This document shows positions 25,580 to 36,848 of a stretch of 64,000 nucleotides of DNA, in pieces; position 1 is the stretch's first letter; every line of letters begins with the position of its first letter. Below the pieces are notes generated by a model. The model was not told the origin of the DNA and ran no database searches. It saw nothing but the letters and a program-made list of their open reading frames with translations. The stretch is taken from the NCBI RefSeq assembly GCF_016097555.1, contig NC_054703.1:17059969-17123968 (forward strand), in the 5' to 3' direction. The stretch is from Gigantopelta aegis (lineage: Eukaryota; Mollusca; Gastropoda; Neomphalida; Peltospiridae). The position numbers were made by a program, and so were the translations under genes.

Positions 25580-25765
25580 AATTGCCCCCACCTGCTACCA
25601 ATCCCGATCGGGTTGCTGGTGCTCTCTTGCACTTGCCATTGCGGGCGGTCCCTTCTCCCACCCACCCCAACACTTTTCCTGTCCTGGACAGGCGTGCACT
25701 ACAACAGCTTGTTCTGAATATGCACGTAAAACCCTATGACTTGACCTGACCAGACCTGTATTGAA
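25580..25765 (+). mobile_element. SINE-like repeat, type C
   Basis: CAATCCCGATCGGGTTGCTG at the start. GGCGTGCACTACAACAGCTT, GTTCTGAATATGCACG, AAACCCTATGACTTGACC and a TGACC tail resemble a mollusc SINE family with a GACTTGACCTGACC tail. Assignment is from memory of the family; there is one copy here. Confidence 0.5.
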
Positions 25766-25799
25766 ATAAAAATGTCTATGTACATTGATGCCATAGGGA

Positions 25800-26012
25800 T
25801 ATTTCTTGTTCCATCCAGTGCACCACGACTGGTATATCAAAGCCCATGGTATGTGCTATCCTGTCTCTGGGATGGTGCATATAAAAGATCCCTTGTTACT
25901 AATGGAAAACTGTAGCAGGCTTCCTCTCTATGACTGTGTAAAAATGACCATATGTTTGACATCCAGTAGACGATGATTAATAAAATCAATGTGCTCAAGA
26001 AACAAAATGTAC
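25800..26012 (+). mobile_element. SINE type A, 5'-truncated
   Basis: CCAGTGCACCACGACTGGTA, GGTGCATATAAAAGATCCCT, GTTTGACATCCAGTAGACGA and AATCAATGTGCTC. It is followed directly by the 89-bp array. Confidence 0.8.
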
Positions 26013-27268
26013 ATTGATGGGATTTGAACTCCTGGTCGACATATGGAGACCTGCCCTATTACACCATGTCTGTGCAGGCCTGCCTTGAAACAGTGATGTA
26101 CGTTGGTGAGATTTGAACCGCTGGTCGACAGATGGAAACCTGCACTATTACACCATGTCTGTGCAGGCCTGCCTTGAAACAGTGATGTACGTTGGTGAGA
26201 TTTGAACCGCTGGTCGACAGATGGAAACCTGCACTATTACACCATGTCTGTACAGGCCTGTGTTGAAACAGTTGTGTATGTTGGTGAGATTTGAACCGCT
26301 GGTCGACAGATGGAAACCTGCCCTATTACACCATGTCTGTGCAGGCCTGCCTTGAAACAGTGATGTACGTTGGTGAGATTTGAACCGCTGGTCGACAGAT
26401 GGAAACCTGGTCTATTACACCATGTCTGTGCAGGCCTGCCTTGAAACAGTGATGTACATTGGTGAGATTTGAACTGCTGGTCGACAGATGGAAACCTGCA
26501 CTATTACACCATGTCTGTGCAGGCCTGCCTTGAAACAATGATGTACATTGGTGAGATTTGAACTGCTGGTCGACAGATGGAAACCTGGCCTATTACACCA
26601 TATCTGTGCAGGCCTGCCTTGAAACAGTGATGTACATTGATGGGATTTGAACTGCTGGTCGACAGATGGAAACCTGCCCTATTACACCATGTCTGTACAG
26701 GCCTGTGTTGAAACAGTGATGTACGTTGGTGAGATTTGAACCGCTGGTCGACAGATGGAAACCTGCACTATTACACCATGTCTGTGCAGGCCTGCCTTGA
26801 AACAGTGATGTACGTTGGTGAGATTTGAACTGCTGGTCGACAGATGGAAACCTGGCCTATTACACCATGTCTGTACAAGCCTGCCTTGAAACAGTGATGT
26901 ACATTGATGGGATTTGAACTGCTGGTCGACAGATGGAAACCTGGCCTAATACACCATGTCTGTACAGGCCTGTGTTGAAACAGTCATGTACGTTGGTGAG
27001 ATTTGAACTGCTGGTCGACAGATGGAAACCTGGTCTATTACACCATGTCTGTGCAGGCCTGCCTTGAAACAGTGATGTACGTTGGTGAGATTTGAACCGC
27101 TGGTCGACAGATGGAAACCTGGCCTATTACACCATGTCTGTGCAGGCCTGCCTTGAAACAGTGATGTACATTGGTGAGATTTGAACCGCTGGTCGACAGA
27201 TGGAAACCTGGCCTATTACACCATGTCTGTGCAGGCCTGTGTTGAAACAGTGATGTACATTGGTGAGA
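26013..27268 (-). repeat. 89-bp tRNA-like minisatellite, about 14 copies
   Basis: The plus unit includes GATTTGAACCGCTGGTCGAC, AGATGGAAACCTG, TATTACACCATGTCTGTGCA and GGCCTGCCTTGAAACAGTGA. Spacing is 89 bp (for example 26111 to 26200). On the minus strand each unit has TGGTGTAATAG, which fits the Pol III A-box pattern TRGYNNARNNG, and about 30 bases later GGTTCAAATCT, one base from the B-box consensus. The first unit has GAGTTCAAATCCC. The array may have grown from a tRNA-type SINE head. Confidence 0.85.
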
Positions 27269-27409
27269 GGTGGACTGCTTGGACCGGTCACTGCCTCGTT
27301 ATTATGTGCACCGAGATTCCATGTCTACCTCTAGTTCATAACAATACAAACCAACGTGCAATTTGGCTTGTCTGTTTCAATATTATATCACCAAAAAGCT
27401 TGGTCCAAA

Positions 27410-27780
27410 AGCACTCATTCCAGCCAATGCACCACAACTGGTATATCAAAGACTGTGGTATGTGCTATCCTTTGTGGGATGGTGCACACAAAAGATCCCT
27501 GGCTACAATTGGAAAAATGGTGTGCTTTTTGTTTGTTTCGGGTTTTTTAATCCCACGTGCCCACTCTCCTTTGAATTCCATCTAATTTTTTGCCGATCTG
27601 GCAACTCTTATCTTTCAACTTCTTTCGCTTTCCACCTTCACATCCAAGTCCTGGTCTCTAATGGAAAAATGTCGCGGGTTTCGTTTTTAAGAATATATGT
27701 CAAAATTACCAAATGTTTGACTTCCAAGAGCCGATAATTAATAAATCAGTGTGCTCTAGTGGATGTTAAACAAAACCAAC
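27410..27780 (+). mobile_element. SINE type A, interrupted copy
   Basis: The 5' part (CCAGCCAATGCACCACAACT, GGTGCACACAAAAGATCCCT) and the 3' part (AATGGAAAAATGTCGCGGGT, AGTGTGCTCTAGTGGATGTT, AAACAAAACC) are split by about 130 bp of unrelated sequence near 27525-27655. The tail runs into the 69-bp array. Confidence 0.7.
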
Positions 27781-28042
27781 TACTTCTAATACAACAGCAT
27801 GCCTTAGGGCAGTTCTTTAAAGAGCCCAACAACCTTAAACAAAACCAACTACTTCTAATACAACAGCATGCCTTAGGGCAGTTCTTTAAAGAGCCCAATA
27901 ACCTTAAACAAAACCAACTACTTCTAATACAACAGCATGCCTTAGGGCAGTACTTTAAAGAGCCCAATAACCTTAAACAAAACCAACTACTTCTAATACA
28001 ACAGCATGCCTTAGGGCAGTTCTTTAAAGAGCCTAATAAGTT
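27766..28042. repeat. 69-bp minisatellite, four copies
   Basis: The unit starts TTAAACAAAACCAACTACTT and includes CAACAGCATGCCTTAGGGCA. The TTAAACAAAACC start is the 3' tail of the adjoining SINE, so the array seems to have begun at a SINE end. The 69-bp period is a multiple of three and gives repeated-peptide frames on both strands. Confidence 0.9.
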
Positions 28043-28657
28043 TGTCTTATTTTTTCTGGCTAATTGAAAGAACTTTGCTATTAATTTTCTGAATGCATGA
28101 ATTGCCAAATATTTGTGTTCAACGTAAACCCTATAAAAATGTACATTTCCTTTTTGTGTAATAAAATAATTAAGTAAAATGAAATATGAACCGTTGTGAT
28201 AAATATATCTCAGCTTACTTAGCTTAGTAACTGGTTTAACGTGTCCATATGCCACTAGGGTTTCGAACACGAATATCTCAGCCATTATTTGTAACAAAAT
28301 CCAAGTTTTACTGTTGGTAATATATATTATATATACTAGATAAATGTATACAGTACTATATAAAGTGATATGGCTTGTATGCACCTGCAGGTATGTTGTT
28401 ATGATACAACATGTGATGCAAGTTCATAGCTTGTTAGTATGTAATTTTAATACATACATTTAGTAGATTGTTGTTTTATTTTTAGTATTATGTATAGTAA
28501 ATTATTTGAATGCACAAGAACATTCTGTATATTATGTAATAAAACAGTGAAACTCATTCTGGCCTTGTTTTATATATATTGTGAGGGGGTGGTTGACTGC
28601 TTGCCCGAGGTGCTTGTATCACAGAATCTAACCACCACCATTCAACTGATTTTTTGT
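28043..28657. other. AT-rich non-coding stretch
   Basis: Nothing recognised. Confidence 0.3.
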
Positions 28658-28857
28658 TCTTGTTCCAGCCGATGCACCACAAGTGGTGAAAGGTCGTGGT
28701 ATGTGCTTTCCTGTCTGTGGGAAAGTGCATATAAAAGATCCCTTGCTGCTAATGGAAAAATGTGGCAGGTTTCCTCTGATGACGAAGTATCAGAATGACC
28801 AAATGTTTGACATCCAATAGCTGATGATTAATTAATCAATGTGCTCTAGAGGTTTTA
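28658..28857 (+). mobile_element. SINE type A, 5'-truncated
   Basis: TTGTTCCAGCCGATGCACCA, GTGCATATAAAAGATCCCTT, TGACATCCAATAGCTGATGA and ATCAATGTGCTCTAGAGG. It ends in a (TA)n tract. Confidence 0.8.

Positions 28858-28921
<64 letters not shown>
28858..28921. repeat. (TA)n microsatellite
   Basis: About 30 TA units directly at the 3' end of the SINE. Confidence 0.95.
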
Positions 28922-28924
<3 letters not shown>

Positions 28925-29030
28925 TGTGTCAAGTATGATTAGTAAAGCAGACCTTATATGAATGCAAAAGTGATATATTGGGAATGTTGCTGTTTGAAGT
29001 TTGGCGGCCTGGGCCTATAATATATATATA

Positions 29031-30515
29031 CTTTTCAAAAAAAGAAACGCAAAAGGGTACAAATGGGTTATAACTCCGATTTTATGTTTCCTACCGGTTC
29101 ATGCTTTGTGAATATAAGGTCATTGCATGTCCCAAACACATTCCCACGGTTACATTCGATAAAACGCAGCTACTGTACAATAAAGTTCCAAAATGTGAAT
29201 ATTCGCAAAAACGCAGCCACGTGCAAACCATGTCACCACTGCCCTTGCGTTGTCTGCACGTACAACATGAACACCGACAGTATAAAAGTGCAGGGTGTTC
29301 GCTTGCCTGGCCTCTGTATCTGGCCGACAGTTGACAATCCAGGACATGCCACGTCTCAGTGAACCGCAGAGAAACAATGCCATCGGCCGACTAGACGCAG
29401 GCGAATCCAGAACGGCCGTTGCCAGGGCATTCCATGTGTCCCCAAGCACCATCTCCAGACTGTGGGACCGTTACCAGCAACATGGATCAACACGTGACCT
29501 CCCTAGATCCGGTCGACCACGGGTCACTACCCCCGGGCAGGACCGCTACATCCGGGTACGCCACCTTCGGGAACGATTGACTACTGCCACCTCCACAGCC
29601 GCAGCAATACCAGGTTTGCGCAGGATATCCGACCAGACCGTACGGAACCGCCTACGTGAGGTAGGAATTCGTGCCAGACGTCCAGTTCGAGGTGTCATCT
29701 TAACACCACAACACCGTCGACTCCGACTGCAGTGGTGCCAGATTCATCGACAATGGCCTCAACTGCGATGGAGACAGGTGTGGTTCAGTGACGAGTCCCG
29801 ATTTCTGCTCCGACGTCATGATGGAAGATGTCGCGTGTATAGGCGTCGTGGTGAACGTTATGCGGCAAACTGCGTGCAGGAAGTGGACAGATTCGGCGGG
29901 GGTAGTGTCATGGTGTGGGCAGCCATCTCACACACTGGCAGAACTGACCTGGTCCACGTGCAGGGCAACCTGAATGCACAGGGCTACATTGACCAGATCC
30001 TCCGGCCACACATCGTTCCAGTTATGGCCAACGCCAACGCAGTGTTCCAACATGACAACGCCAGGCCTCACACAGCACGTCTCACAACGGCTTTCCTACA
30101 GAACCACAACATTAATGTCCTTCCTTGGCCATCGATATCACCGGATTTGAACCCAATTGAGCATCTATGGGACGAGTTGGACCGACAGCGACAACCGCAG
30201 CCCCAGACCCTTCCCGAGCTGGCAGCAGCCTTGCAGGCCGAGTGGGCCACCATCCCCCGGGACGTCATCCGTACTCTGGTTGCTTCAATGGGCAGGCGGT
30301 GCCAGGCAGTTGTCAACACACGCGGAGGCCACACCCGGTATCGACTCCAGATGACCTTAACCTTGGTGGTGTGTCCTATCACTTACTCACAATGGACTAG
30401 AGTGAATTGTGAACAATCCTGCAACATTTGGTAATTATCGGACTCACCATTCAATAATGAAATCAATTCTCCAAATGTTACGACAATGTGGTTTTGCGTT
30501 TCTTCTTTTGAAGAG
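29031..30515 (+). mobile_element. Tc1-family transposon, apparently whole, 1,485 bp
   Basis: Flanked by TA on both sides (29029-29030 and 30516-30517), the Tc1/mariner target. The 24-bp terminal inverted repeats match at 22 positions and share the core AAGAAACGCAAAA (left 29031-29054, right 30492-30515). The single gene inside is uninterrupted. Near-perfect ends and an intact frame suggest a young copy. Confidence 0.92.
29346..30434 (+). CDS. Tc1-family transposase, DD34E, 362 aa
   Basis: Cut-and-paste transposase. The N-terminal part (about 1-60) is a paired-type helix-turn-helix DNA-binding region (S-R-T-A-V-A-R-A-F-H-V-S-P-S-T-I-S-R) followed by the GRPR-like linker R-S-G-R-P-R. The catalytic residues are D149 (W-F-S-D-E-S-R-F), D237 (F-Q-H-D-N-A-R-P-H-T-A) and E272 (N-P-I-E-H-L-W-D), with exactly 34 residues between the second D and the E. 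G-G-G-S-V-M-V-W is also typical. The frame opens upstream at an ATG at 29295. I choose 29346 (M-P-R-L-S-E) because homologous transposases begin close to the helix-turn-helix; 29295 is possible. All catalytic residues are present. Confidence 0.92.
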   Translation: MPRLSEPQRNNAIGRLDAGESRTAVARAFHVSPSTISRLWDRYQQHGSTRDLPRSGRPRVTTPGQDRYIRVRHLRERLTTATSTAAAIPGLRRISDQTVRNRLREVGIRARRPVRGVILTPQHRRLRLQWCQIHRQWPQLRWRQVWFSDESRFLLRRHDGRCRVYRRRGERYAANCVQEVDRFGGGSVMVWAAISHTGRTDLVHVQGNLNAQGYIDQILRPHIVPVMANANAVFQHDNARPHTARLTTAFLQNHNINVLPWPSISPDLNPIEHLWDELDRQRQPQPQTLPELAAALQAEWATIPRDVIRTLVASMGRRCQAVVNTRGGHTRYRLQMTLTLVVCPITYSQWTRVNCEQSCNIW

Positions 30516-30887
30516 TATATATACATGCACGCACACACACACACAGAACATTTTGTTTTAGAAAATCTGAACATAAAAAACGAGAAATATAAACTAAATA
30601 TTGTGATTATACAAATGGTTTGAATAACGAAATGGTGATCAGTTACACAATATGCCAGCAAATATTTGTTTCTTAAATGAAAGTGTGTGGGGAGGGACAT
30701 TTCTTATGTCCCCAAGCTGAAAAGGGGTGGGGTGGGTCGTGACCCTCTCATCCCTCACAGATTGATGCTCATACATCCTGTGTGTGTGGTTCAGTCTATT
30801 TTCCAAAGGTGATTGTGAAGCAAAGACACCCTAACAACTGACCACAACTGGAATGAAGTCCCATACGGTGAATTCAAAGTTTTTTTT
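30516..30887. other. Non-coding spacer
   Basis: A short (CA)n at about 30533-30545, otherwise nothing recognised. Confidence 0.4.
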
Positions 30888-32956
30888 TTTTAAATTACGT
30901 TAACATTGTCTGCAGGAGAAGGGAGATGGTCGTTCAAAGAAGCAGGTTATTTTACTTACGTTAACATTGTCTGCAGGAGAAGGGAGATGGTCGTTCAATG
31001 AAGCAGGTTATTTTACTTACGTTAACATTGTCTGCAGGAGAAGGGAGATGGTCGTTCAAAGAAGCAGGTTATTTTACTTACGTTAACATTGTCTGCAGGA
31101 GAAGGGAGATGGTCGTTCAAAGAAGCAGGTTATTTTACTTACGTTAACATTGTCTGCTGGAGAAGGGAGATGGTCGTTCAAAGAAGCAGGTTATTTTACT
31201 TACGTTAACATTGTCTGCTGAAGGGAGATGGTCGTTCAATGAAGCAGGTTATTTTACTTACGTTAACATTGTCTGCAGGAGAAGGGAGATGGTCGTTCAA
31301 AGAAGCAGGTTATTTTACTTACGTTAACATTGTCTGCTGGAGAAGGGAGATGGTCGTTCAAAGAAGCAGGTTATTTTACTTACGTTAACATTGTCTGCTG
31401 AAGGGAGATGGTCGTTCAATGAAGCAGGTTATTTTACTTACGTTAACATTGTCTGCAGGAGAAGGGAGATGGTCGTTCAAAGAAGCAGGTTATTTTACTT
31501 ACGTTAACATTGTCTGCAGGAGAAGGGAGATGGTCGTTCAAAGAAGCAGGTTATTTTACTTACGTTAACATTGTCTGCAGAAGGGAGATGGTCGTTCAAA
31601 GAAGCAGGTTATTTTACTTACGTTAACATTGTCTGCAGGAGAAGGGAGATGGTCGTTCAATGAAGCAGGTTATTTTACTTACGTTAACATTGTCTGCAGG
31701 AGAAGGGAGATGGTCGTTCAAAGAAGCAGGTTATTTTACTTACGTTAACATTGTCTGCAGGAGAAGGGAGATGGTCGTTCAATGAAGCAGGTTATTTTAC
31801 TTACGTTAACATTGTCTGCAGGAGAAGGGAGATGGTCGTTCAAAGAAGCAGGTTATTTTACTTACGTTAACATTGTCTGCAGGAGAAGGGAGATGGTCGT
31901 TCAAAGAAGCAGGTTATTTTACTTACGTTAACATTGTCTGCTGGAGAAGGGAGATGGTCGTTCAAAGAAGCAGGTTATTTTACTTACGTTAACATTGTCT
32001 GCTGAAGGGAGATGGTCGTTCAATGAAGCAGGTTATTTTACTTACGTTAACATTGTCTGCAGGAGAAGGGAGATGGTCGTTCAAAGAAGCAGGTTATTTT
32101 ACTTACGTTAACATTGTCTGCAGGAGAAGGGAGATGGTCGTTCAAAGAAGCAGGTTATTTTACTTACGTTAAGATTGTCTGCAGAAGGGAGATGGTCGTT
32201 CAAAGAAGCAGGTTATTTTACTTACGTTAACATTGTCTGCAGGAGAAGGGAGATGGTCGTTCAATGAAGCAGGTCATTTTACTTACGTTAACATTGTCTG
32301 CAGGAGAAGGGAGATGGTCGTTCAAAGAAGCAGGTCATTTTACTTACGTTAACATTGTCTGCAGGAGAAGGGAGATGGTCGTTCAAAGAAGCAGGTTATT
32401 TTACTTACGTTAACATTGTCTGCAGGAGAAGGGAGATGGTCGTTCAAAGAAGCAGGTTATTTTACTTACGTTAACATGGTCTGCAGGAGAAGGGAGATGG
32501 TCGTTCAAAGAAGCAGGTTATTTTACTTACGTTAACATTGTCTGCTGGAGAAGGGAGATGGTCGTTCAAAGAAGCAGGTTATTTTACTTACGTTAACATT
32601 GTCTGCTGGAGAAGGGAGATGGTCGTTCAATGAAGCAGGTTATTTTACTTACGTTAACATTGTCTGCAGGAGAAGGGAGATGGTCGTTCAATGAAGCAGG
32701 TCATTTTACTTACGTTAACATTGTCTGCAGGAGAAGGGAGATGGTCGTTCAAAGAAGCAGGTCATTTTACTTACGTTAACATTGTCTGCAGGAGAAGGGA
32801 GATGGTCGTTCAAAGAAGCAGGTTATTTTACTTACGTTAACATTGTCTGCAGGAGAAGGGAGATGGTCGTTCAAAGAAGCAGGTTATTTTACTTACGTTA
32901 ACATTGTCTGCAGGAGAAGGGAGATGGTCGTTCAATGAAGCAGGTTATTTTACTTC
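30888..32956 (-). repeat. 61-bp minisatellite with splice-site motifs, about 34 copies
   Basis: The plus unit includes TTACGTTAACATTGTCTGCA, GGAGAAGGGAGATGGTCGTT and GAAGCAGGTTATTTTAC. Copies are highly uniform. Variants are A/T in CAA(A/T)GAAG, GCAGG/GCTGG, and a short deletion to GCTGAAGG or GCAGAAGG. On the minus strand each unit reads CTCCCTTCTCCTGCAG (a strong acceptor), 11 nt ACAATGTTAAC, then GTAAGTAAAA (a strong donor). No flanking gene could be assigned. Confidence 0.95.
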
Positions 32957-33199
32957 AACAAACACGATTGGAAATAAAACAACAACAACAAATATGTAAT
33001 GCAATTTTACTAACAAAACTTTTCAACAACTTAAATTGGCAATATAATTATATTAATAAGATTAATAAAACTTGATACAACAGAAATCATTTAAACAGAA
33101 GACTAGAAAACATGAACACACAAACAGATTTCTAAAAGTACATCATCAAAAATTATTTATTCTCAAGAATATGACATTCTTAATCTCTTCTGCCCCCAC
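32957..33199. other. Non-coding spacer
   Basis: AT-rich; nothing recognised. Confidence 0.35.
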
Positions 33200-33226
33200 G
33201 TTACCCCCCCCCCCCCCCCCCCAAAT

Positions 33227-33308
<82 letters not shown>

Positions 33309-33310
33309 GA
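33200..33310. repeat. Poly-C plus (TC)n(TG)n microsatellite
   Basis: A C run, then about 30 TC units, then TG units. A (CA)n tract also lies at 33598-33640. Confidence 0.95.
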
Positions 33311-33595
33311 ACTATGGAAAAACCAAGAGTGGTTAATGAAACACTAAAATAATAATAGACATGATGACTAAAGGAAATAAAGGCTATAAGAGAAATGGTC
33401 ACAGCTGTCGTGGATTGGAATGTGGGGTTGTTAACCCTAATATCTGGCTTAACAGTTCCCCTAAAAGTCCACTTGCTCATATCAATTTTTCTTTCTGAAA
33501 ACTATTTTCCTGGGGAGCATATCTCGATCTCCCACCCCATGAAAACTTTGCTAACACCAGCCTAGACCTCCCCTGCATGTGTGCACGCATGCGCG

Positions 33596-33640
<45 letters not shown>

Positions 33641-33643
<3 letters not shown>

Positions 33644-34716
33644 TTATTGCTAGACCATCACCCCATTTCTCAAAGTGATAATTTCTGCCCTTATACAAAT
33701 AACCTATATTGCACAACACATAAATTAAAGGTACATGGTCTTCAACAACATAAATATGTAGTATTTCTGGTTAAAACTAAAGTTTCTTGGAGGGTCTTAT
33801 CAATTATGTTGCAATTGATGATTGTGTAGTTGGCACCATTCCCAAATTTAACACAAAATTCCTAATCTGAATCTATAAGCTCCCATATCTTTTTATCTTT
33901 TATTACATATTTAAATAAATGCATTTTTATACACCTCACTTTGATAGATCATATTATGGTATGGCACTCACCATCCACAAACGTTTTTGTTTCTGGAGCA
34001 TATCTTTCTTATCAATTCATATAAGATCTTCATCAGACTTTGCATGCAAATACAACTTGCAATGGTGGTGTGTCACATACAATAACTAGGTCACCATGAC
34101 CTACTTTTAATGGGAGTATCATGTACCTCACTGGTACTCTTGTTCAACTTTACTTTAGTAAAATATTTAATATATCTGCTAAATTGAATCAAATATACAT
34201 GTATGTACTGCTAATGAAGTTGAACTAAAATGTCTAAATTTTATTATGTTCTGGAAGGGGAAAATAACACAATGGATACTTTCTTACAGAAATGTCATCA
34301 CATACATGTATATGTTAACCATGTGGACAAACAAAATATTATTAACAACTAAGTTTTTACATAACAGATGTATAACTGGGACAAATTGCACTAAAACCAA
34401 ACGATATAAAACATTTGGAATTGCTAATAATACATATAAAACATGTAGTTGGTGTGATAACATTGCAAAATAAACAAGAAATCACAAAAACTGAATATCA
34501 GTCACAAGAAGTATATTAATTATGAGATGTCAGGCAGGCACTCGGCAGTTTGCCGTCAGGTGTCGGTTTAAAAAAATGTGGACCTTCGAACGTTGTGTCG
34601 GGAATCAATTGCAATTTCATTACTCATCATCGGTTTGAACTAACTGACCAACTATCAGTTTGAACGCATGAAATACAAACTTAGGAAGGATTTGAACGAT
34701 CAGAACTGTGCCCTTA
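33641..34716. other. Non-coding stretch
   Basis: AT-rich. CTAGGTCACCATGACCTACT near 34086 resembles the CACAGTGACCTAG motifs near 1 kb, perhaps one dispersed repeat. No gene supported. Confidence 0.35.
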
Positions 34717-35365
34717 CTGTCATGTTCACCTACTAGCTGTCCTGTTCACCTACTAGCTGTCCTGTTCACCTACTAGCTGTCCTGTTCACCTACTAGCTGT
34801 CGTGTTCACCTACTAGCTGTCCTGTTCACCTACTAGCTGTCCTGATCACCTACTGTTGTGTTCACCTACTAGCTGTCGTGTTCACCTACTAGCTGTCGTG
34901 TTCACCTACTAGCTGTCCTGTTCACCTACTGTTGTGTTCACCTACTAGCTGTCCTGTTCACCTACTAGCTGTCGTGTTCACCTACTAGCTGTCGTGTTCA
35001 CCTACTAGCTGTCCTGTTCACCTACTAGCTGTCGTGTTCACCTACTAGCTGTCGTGTTCACCTACTGTCATGTTCACCTACTAGCTGTCCTGTTCACCTA
35101 CTGTCCTGTTCACCTACTAGCTGTCGTGTTCACCTACTAGCTGTCATGTTCACCTACTGTCCTGTTCACCTACTAGCTGTCCTGTTCACCTACTAGCTGT
35201 CGTGTTCACCTACTAGCTGTCGTGTTCACCTACTAGCTGTCATGTTCACCTACTAGCTGTCCTGTTCACCTACTGTCCTGTTCACCTACTAGCTGTCCTG
35301 TTCACCTACTAGCTGTCGTGTTCACCTACTAGCTGTCATGTTCACCTACTAGCTGTCATGTTCAC
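34717..35365. repeat. 20-bp satellite block 1, about 32 copies
   Basis: The unit is TGTTCACCTACTAGCTGTCN, where N is C, G or A. Some units are shortened to CACCTACTGTNN. There are no spacers between units. Confidence 0.95.
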
Positions 35366-35832
35366 TGCACATCTAGCGTATAGGAATAATTACAGCTAAC
35401 GTCATTCCTGATTGTTATGGATCTCATAATCAACAATTTTATGTTACTGGTATAATCAATAATGAGAACAGGACTATTTAAAAGATTACATAATACCAAG
35501 GTTTGTGTTCTCATATTCATATCTATATATACCGGTATAGTCAATAATGAGACTAACACTATTTAAAAGATTACATAATACCAAGGTTTGTGTTCTCATA
35601 TTCATATCTATATATACTGGTATAGTCAATAATGAGACTAACACTATTTAAAAGATTACAGGATACATGTTCTCATATTTATATACTGTATATAGTCAAT
35701 AATGAGAATAGGAGTCCGACTATTTAAAAGATTACAGGATACATGTTCTCATATTTATGTACTGGTATATAGTCAATAATGAGAATAAGGGTCTGGACTA
35801 TTTAAAAGATTACAAGGTTTGTGTTCTCATAT
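35366..35832. repeat. Linker with ~80-bp repeats, block 1
   Basis: CATTCCTGATTGTTATGGAT, then repeats with AGTCAATAATGAGA, ACTATTTAAAAGATTACA and TGTTCTCATATTCAT. The first ~200 bp are nearly identical to the linker at 36849, placing both in a 1,483-bp higher-order unit. Confidence 0.9.
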
Positions 35833-36848
35833 TCATGTTCACCTACTAGCTGTCCTGTTCACCTACTAGCTGTCGTGTTCACCTACTAGCTGTCGTGTTC
35901 ACCTACTAGCTGTCCTGTTCACCTACTGTCCTGTTCACCTACTAGCTGTCGTGTTCACCTACTAGCTGTCATGTTCACCTACTAGCTGTCGTGTTCACCT
36001 ACTAGCTGTCGTGTTCACCTACTAGCTGTCCTGTTCACCTACTAGCTGTCGTGTTCACCTACTATCCTGTTCACCTACTAGCTGTCCTGTTCACCTACTA
36101 GCTGTCGTGTTCACCTACTAGCTGTCGTGTTCACCTACTAGCTGTCCTGTTCACCTACTAGCTGTCGTGTTCACCTACTAGCTGTCCTGTTCACCTACTA
36201 GCTGTCGTGTTCACCTACTAGCTGTCGTGTTCACCTACTAGCTGTCCTGTTCACCTACTATCCTGTTCACCTACTAGCTGTCCTGTTCACCTACTAGCTG
36301 TCCTGTTCACCTACTAGCTGTCGTGTTCACCTACTAGCTGTCGTGTTCACCTACTAGCTGTCCTGTTCACCTACTAGCTGTCGTGTTCACCTACTATCCT
36401 GTTCACCTACTAGCTGTCCTGTTCACCTACTAGCTGTCGTGTTCACCTACTAGCTGTCGTGTTCACCTACTAGCTGTCATGTTCACCTACTAGCTGTCCT
36501 GTTCACCTACTAGCTGTCCTGTTCACCTACTAGCTGTCGTGTTCACCTACTAGCTGTCGTGTTCACCTACTAGCTGTCGTGTTCACCTACTAGCTGTCCT
36601 GTTCACCTACTAGCTCCTACTAGCTGTCCTGTTCACCTACTAGCTGTCGTGTTCACCTACTAGCTGTCGTGTTCACCTACTAGCTGTCCTGTTCACCTAC
36701 TAGCTGTCCTGTTCACCTACTAGCTGTCCTGTTCACCTACTGTTGTGTTCACCTACTAGCTGTCGTGTCCACCTACTGCTGTGTTCACCTACTAGCTGTC
36801 GTGTTCACCTACTATCTGTCATGTTCACCTACTATCTGTCATGTTCAC
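35833..36848. repeat. 20-bp satellite block 2, about 50 copies
   Basis: Same unit as block 1, again with C, G or A at the variable base. Confidence 0.95.

Noticed and set aside
27746-28384. 212-codon minus-strand frame with C-I-R-S-S-W-F-C-L repeats
   Set aside because: Read-through of the 69-bp array, whose period is a multiple of three; open on both strands and with no family match.
29788-30400. Other frames on both strands over the Tc1 gene
   Set aside because: Shadows of the transposase, whose GC-rich coding sequence leaves other frames open.
34717-36848. CRISPR-like regular 20-bp repeats
   Set aside because: Units are directly adjacent with no unique spacers, and the surrounding genes are eukaryotic with introns.
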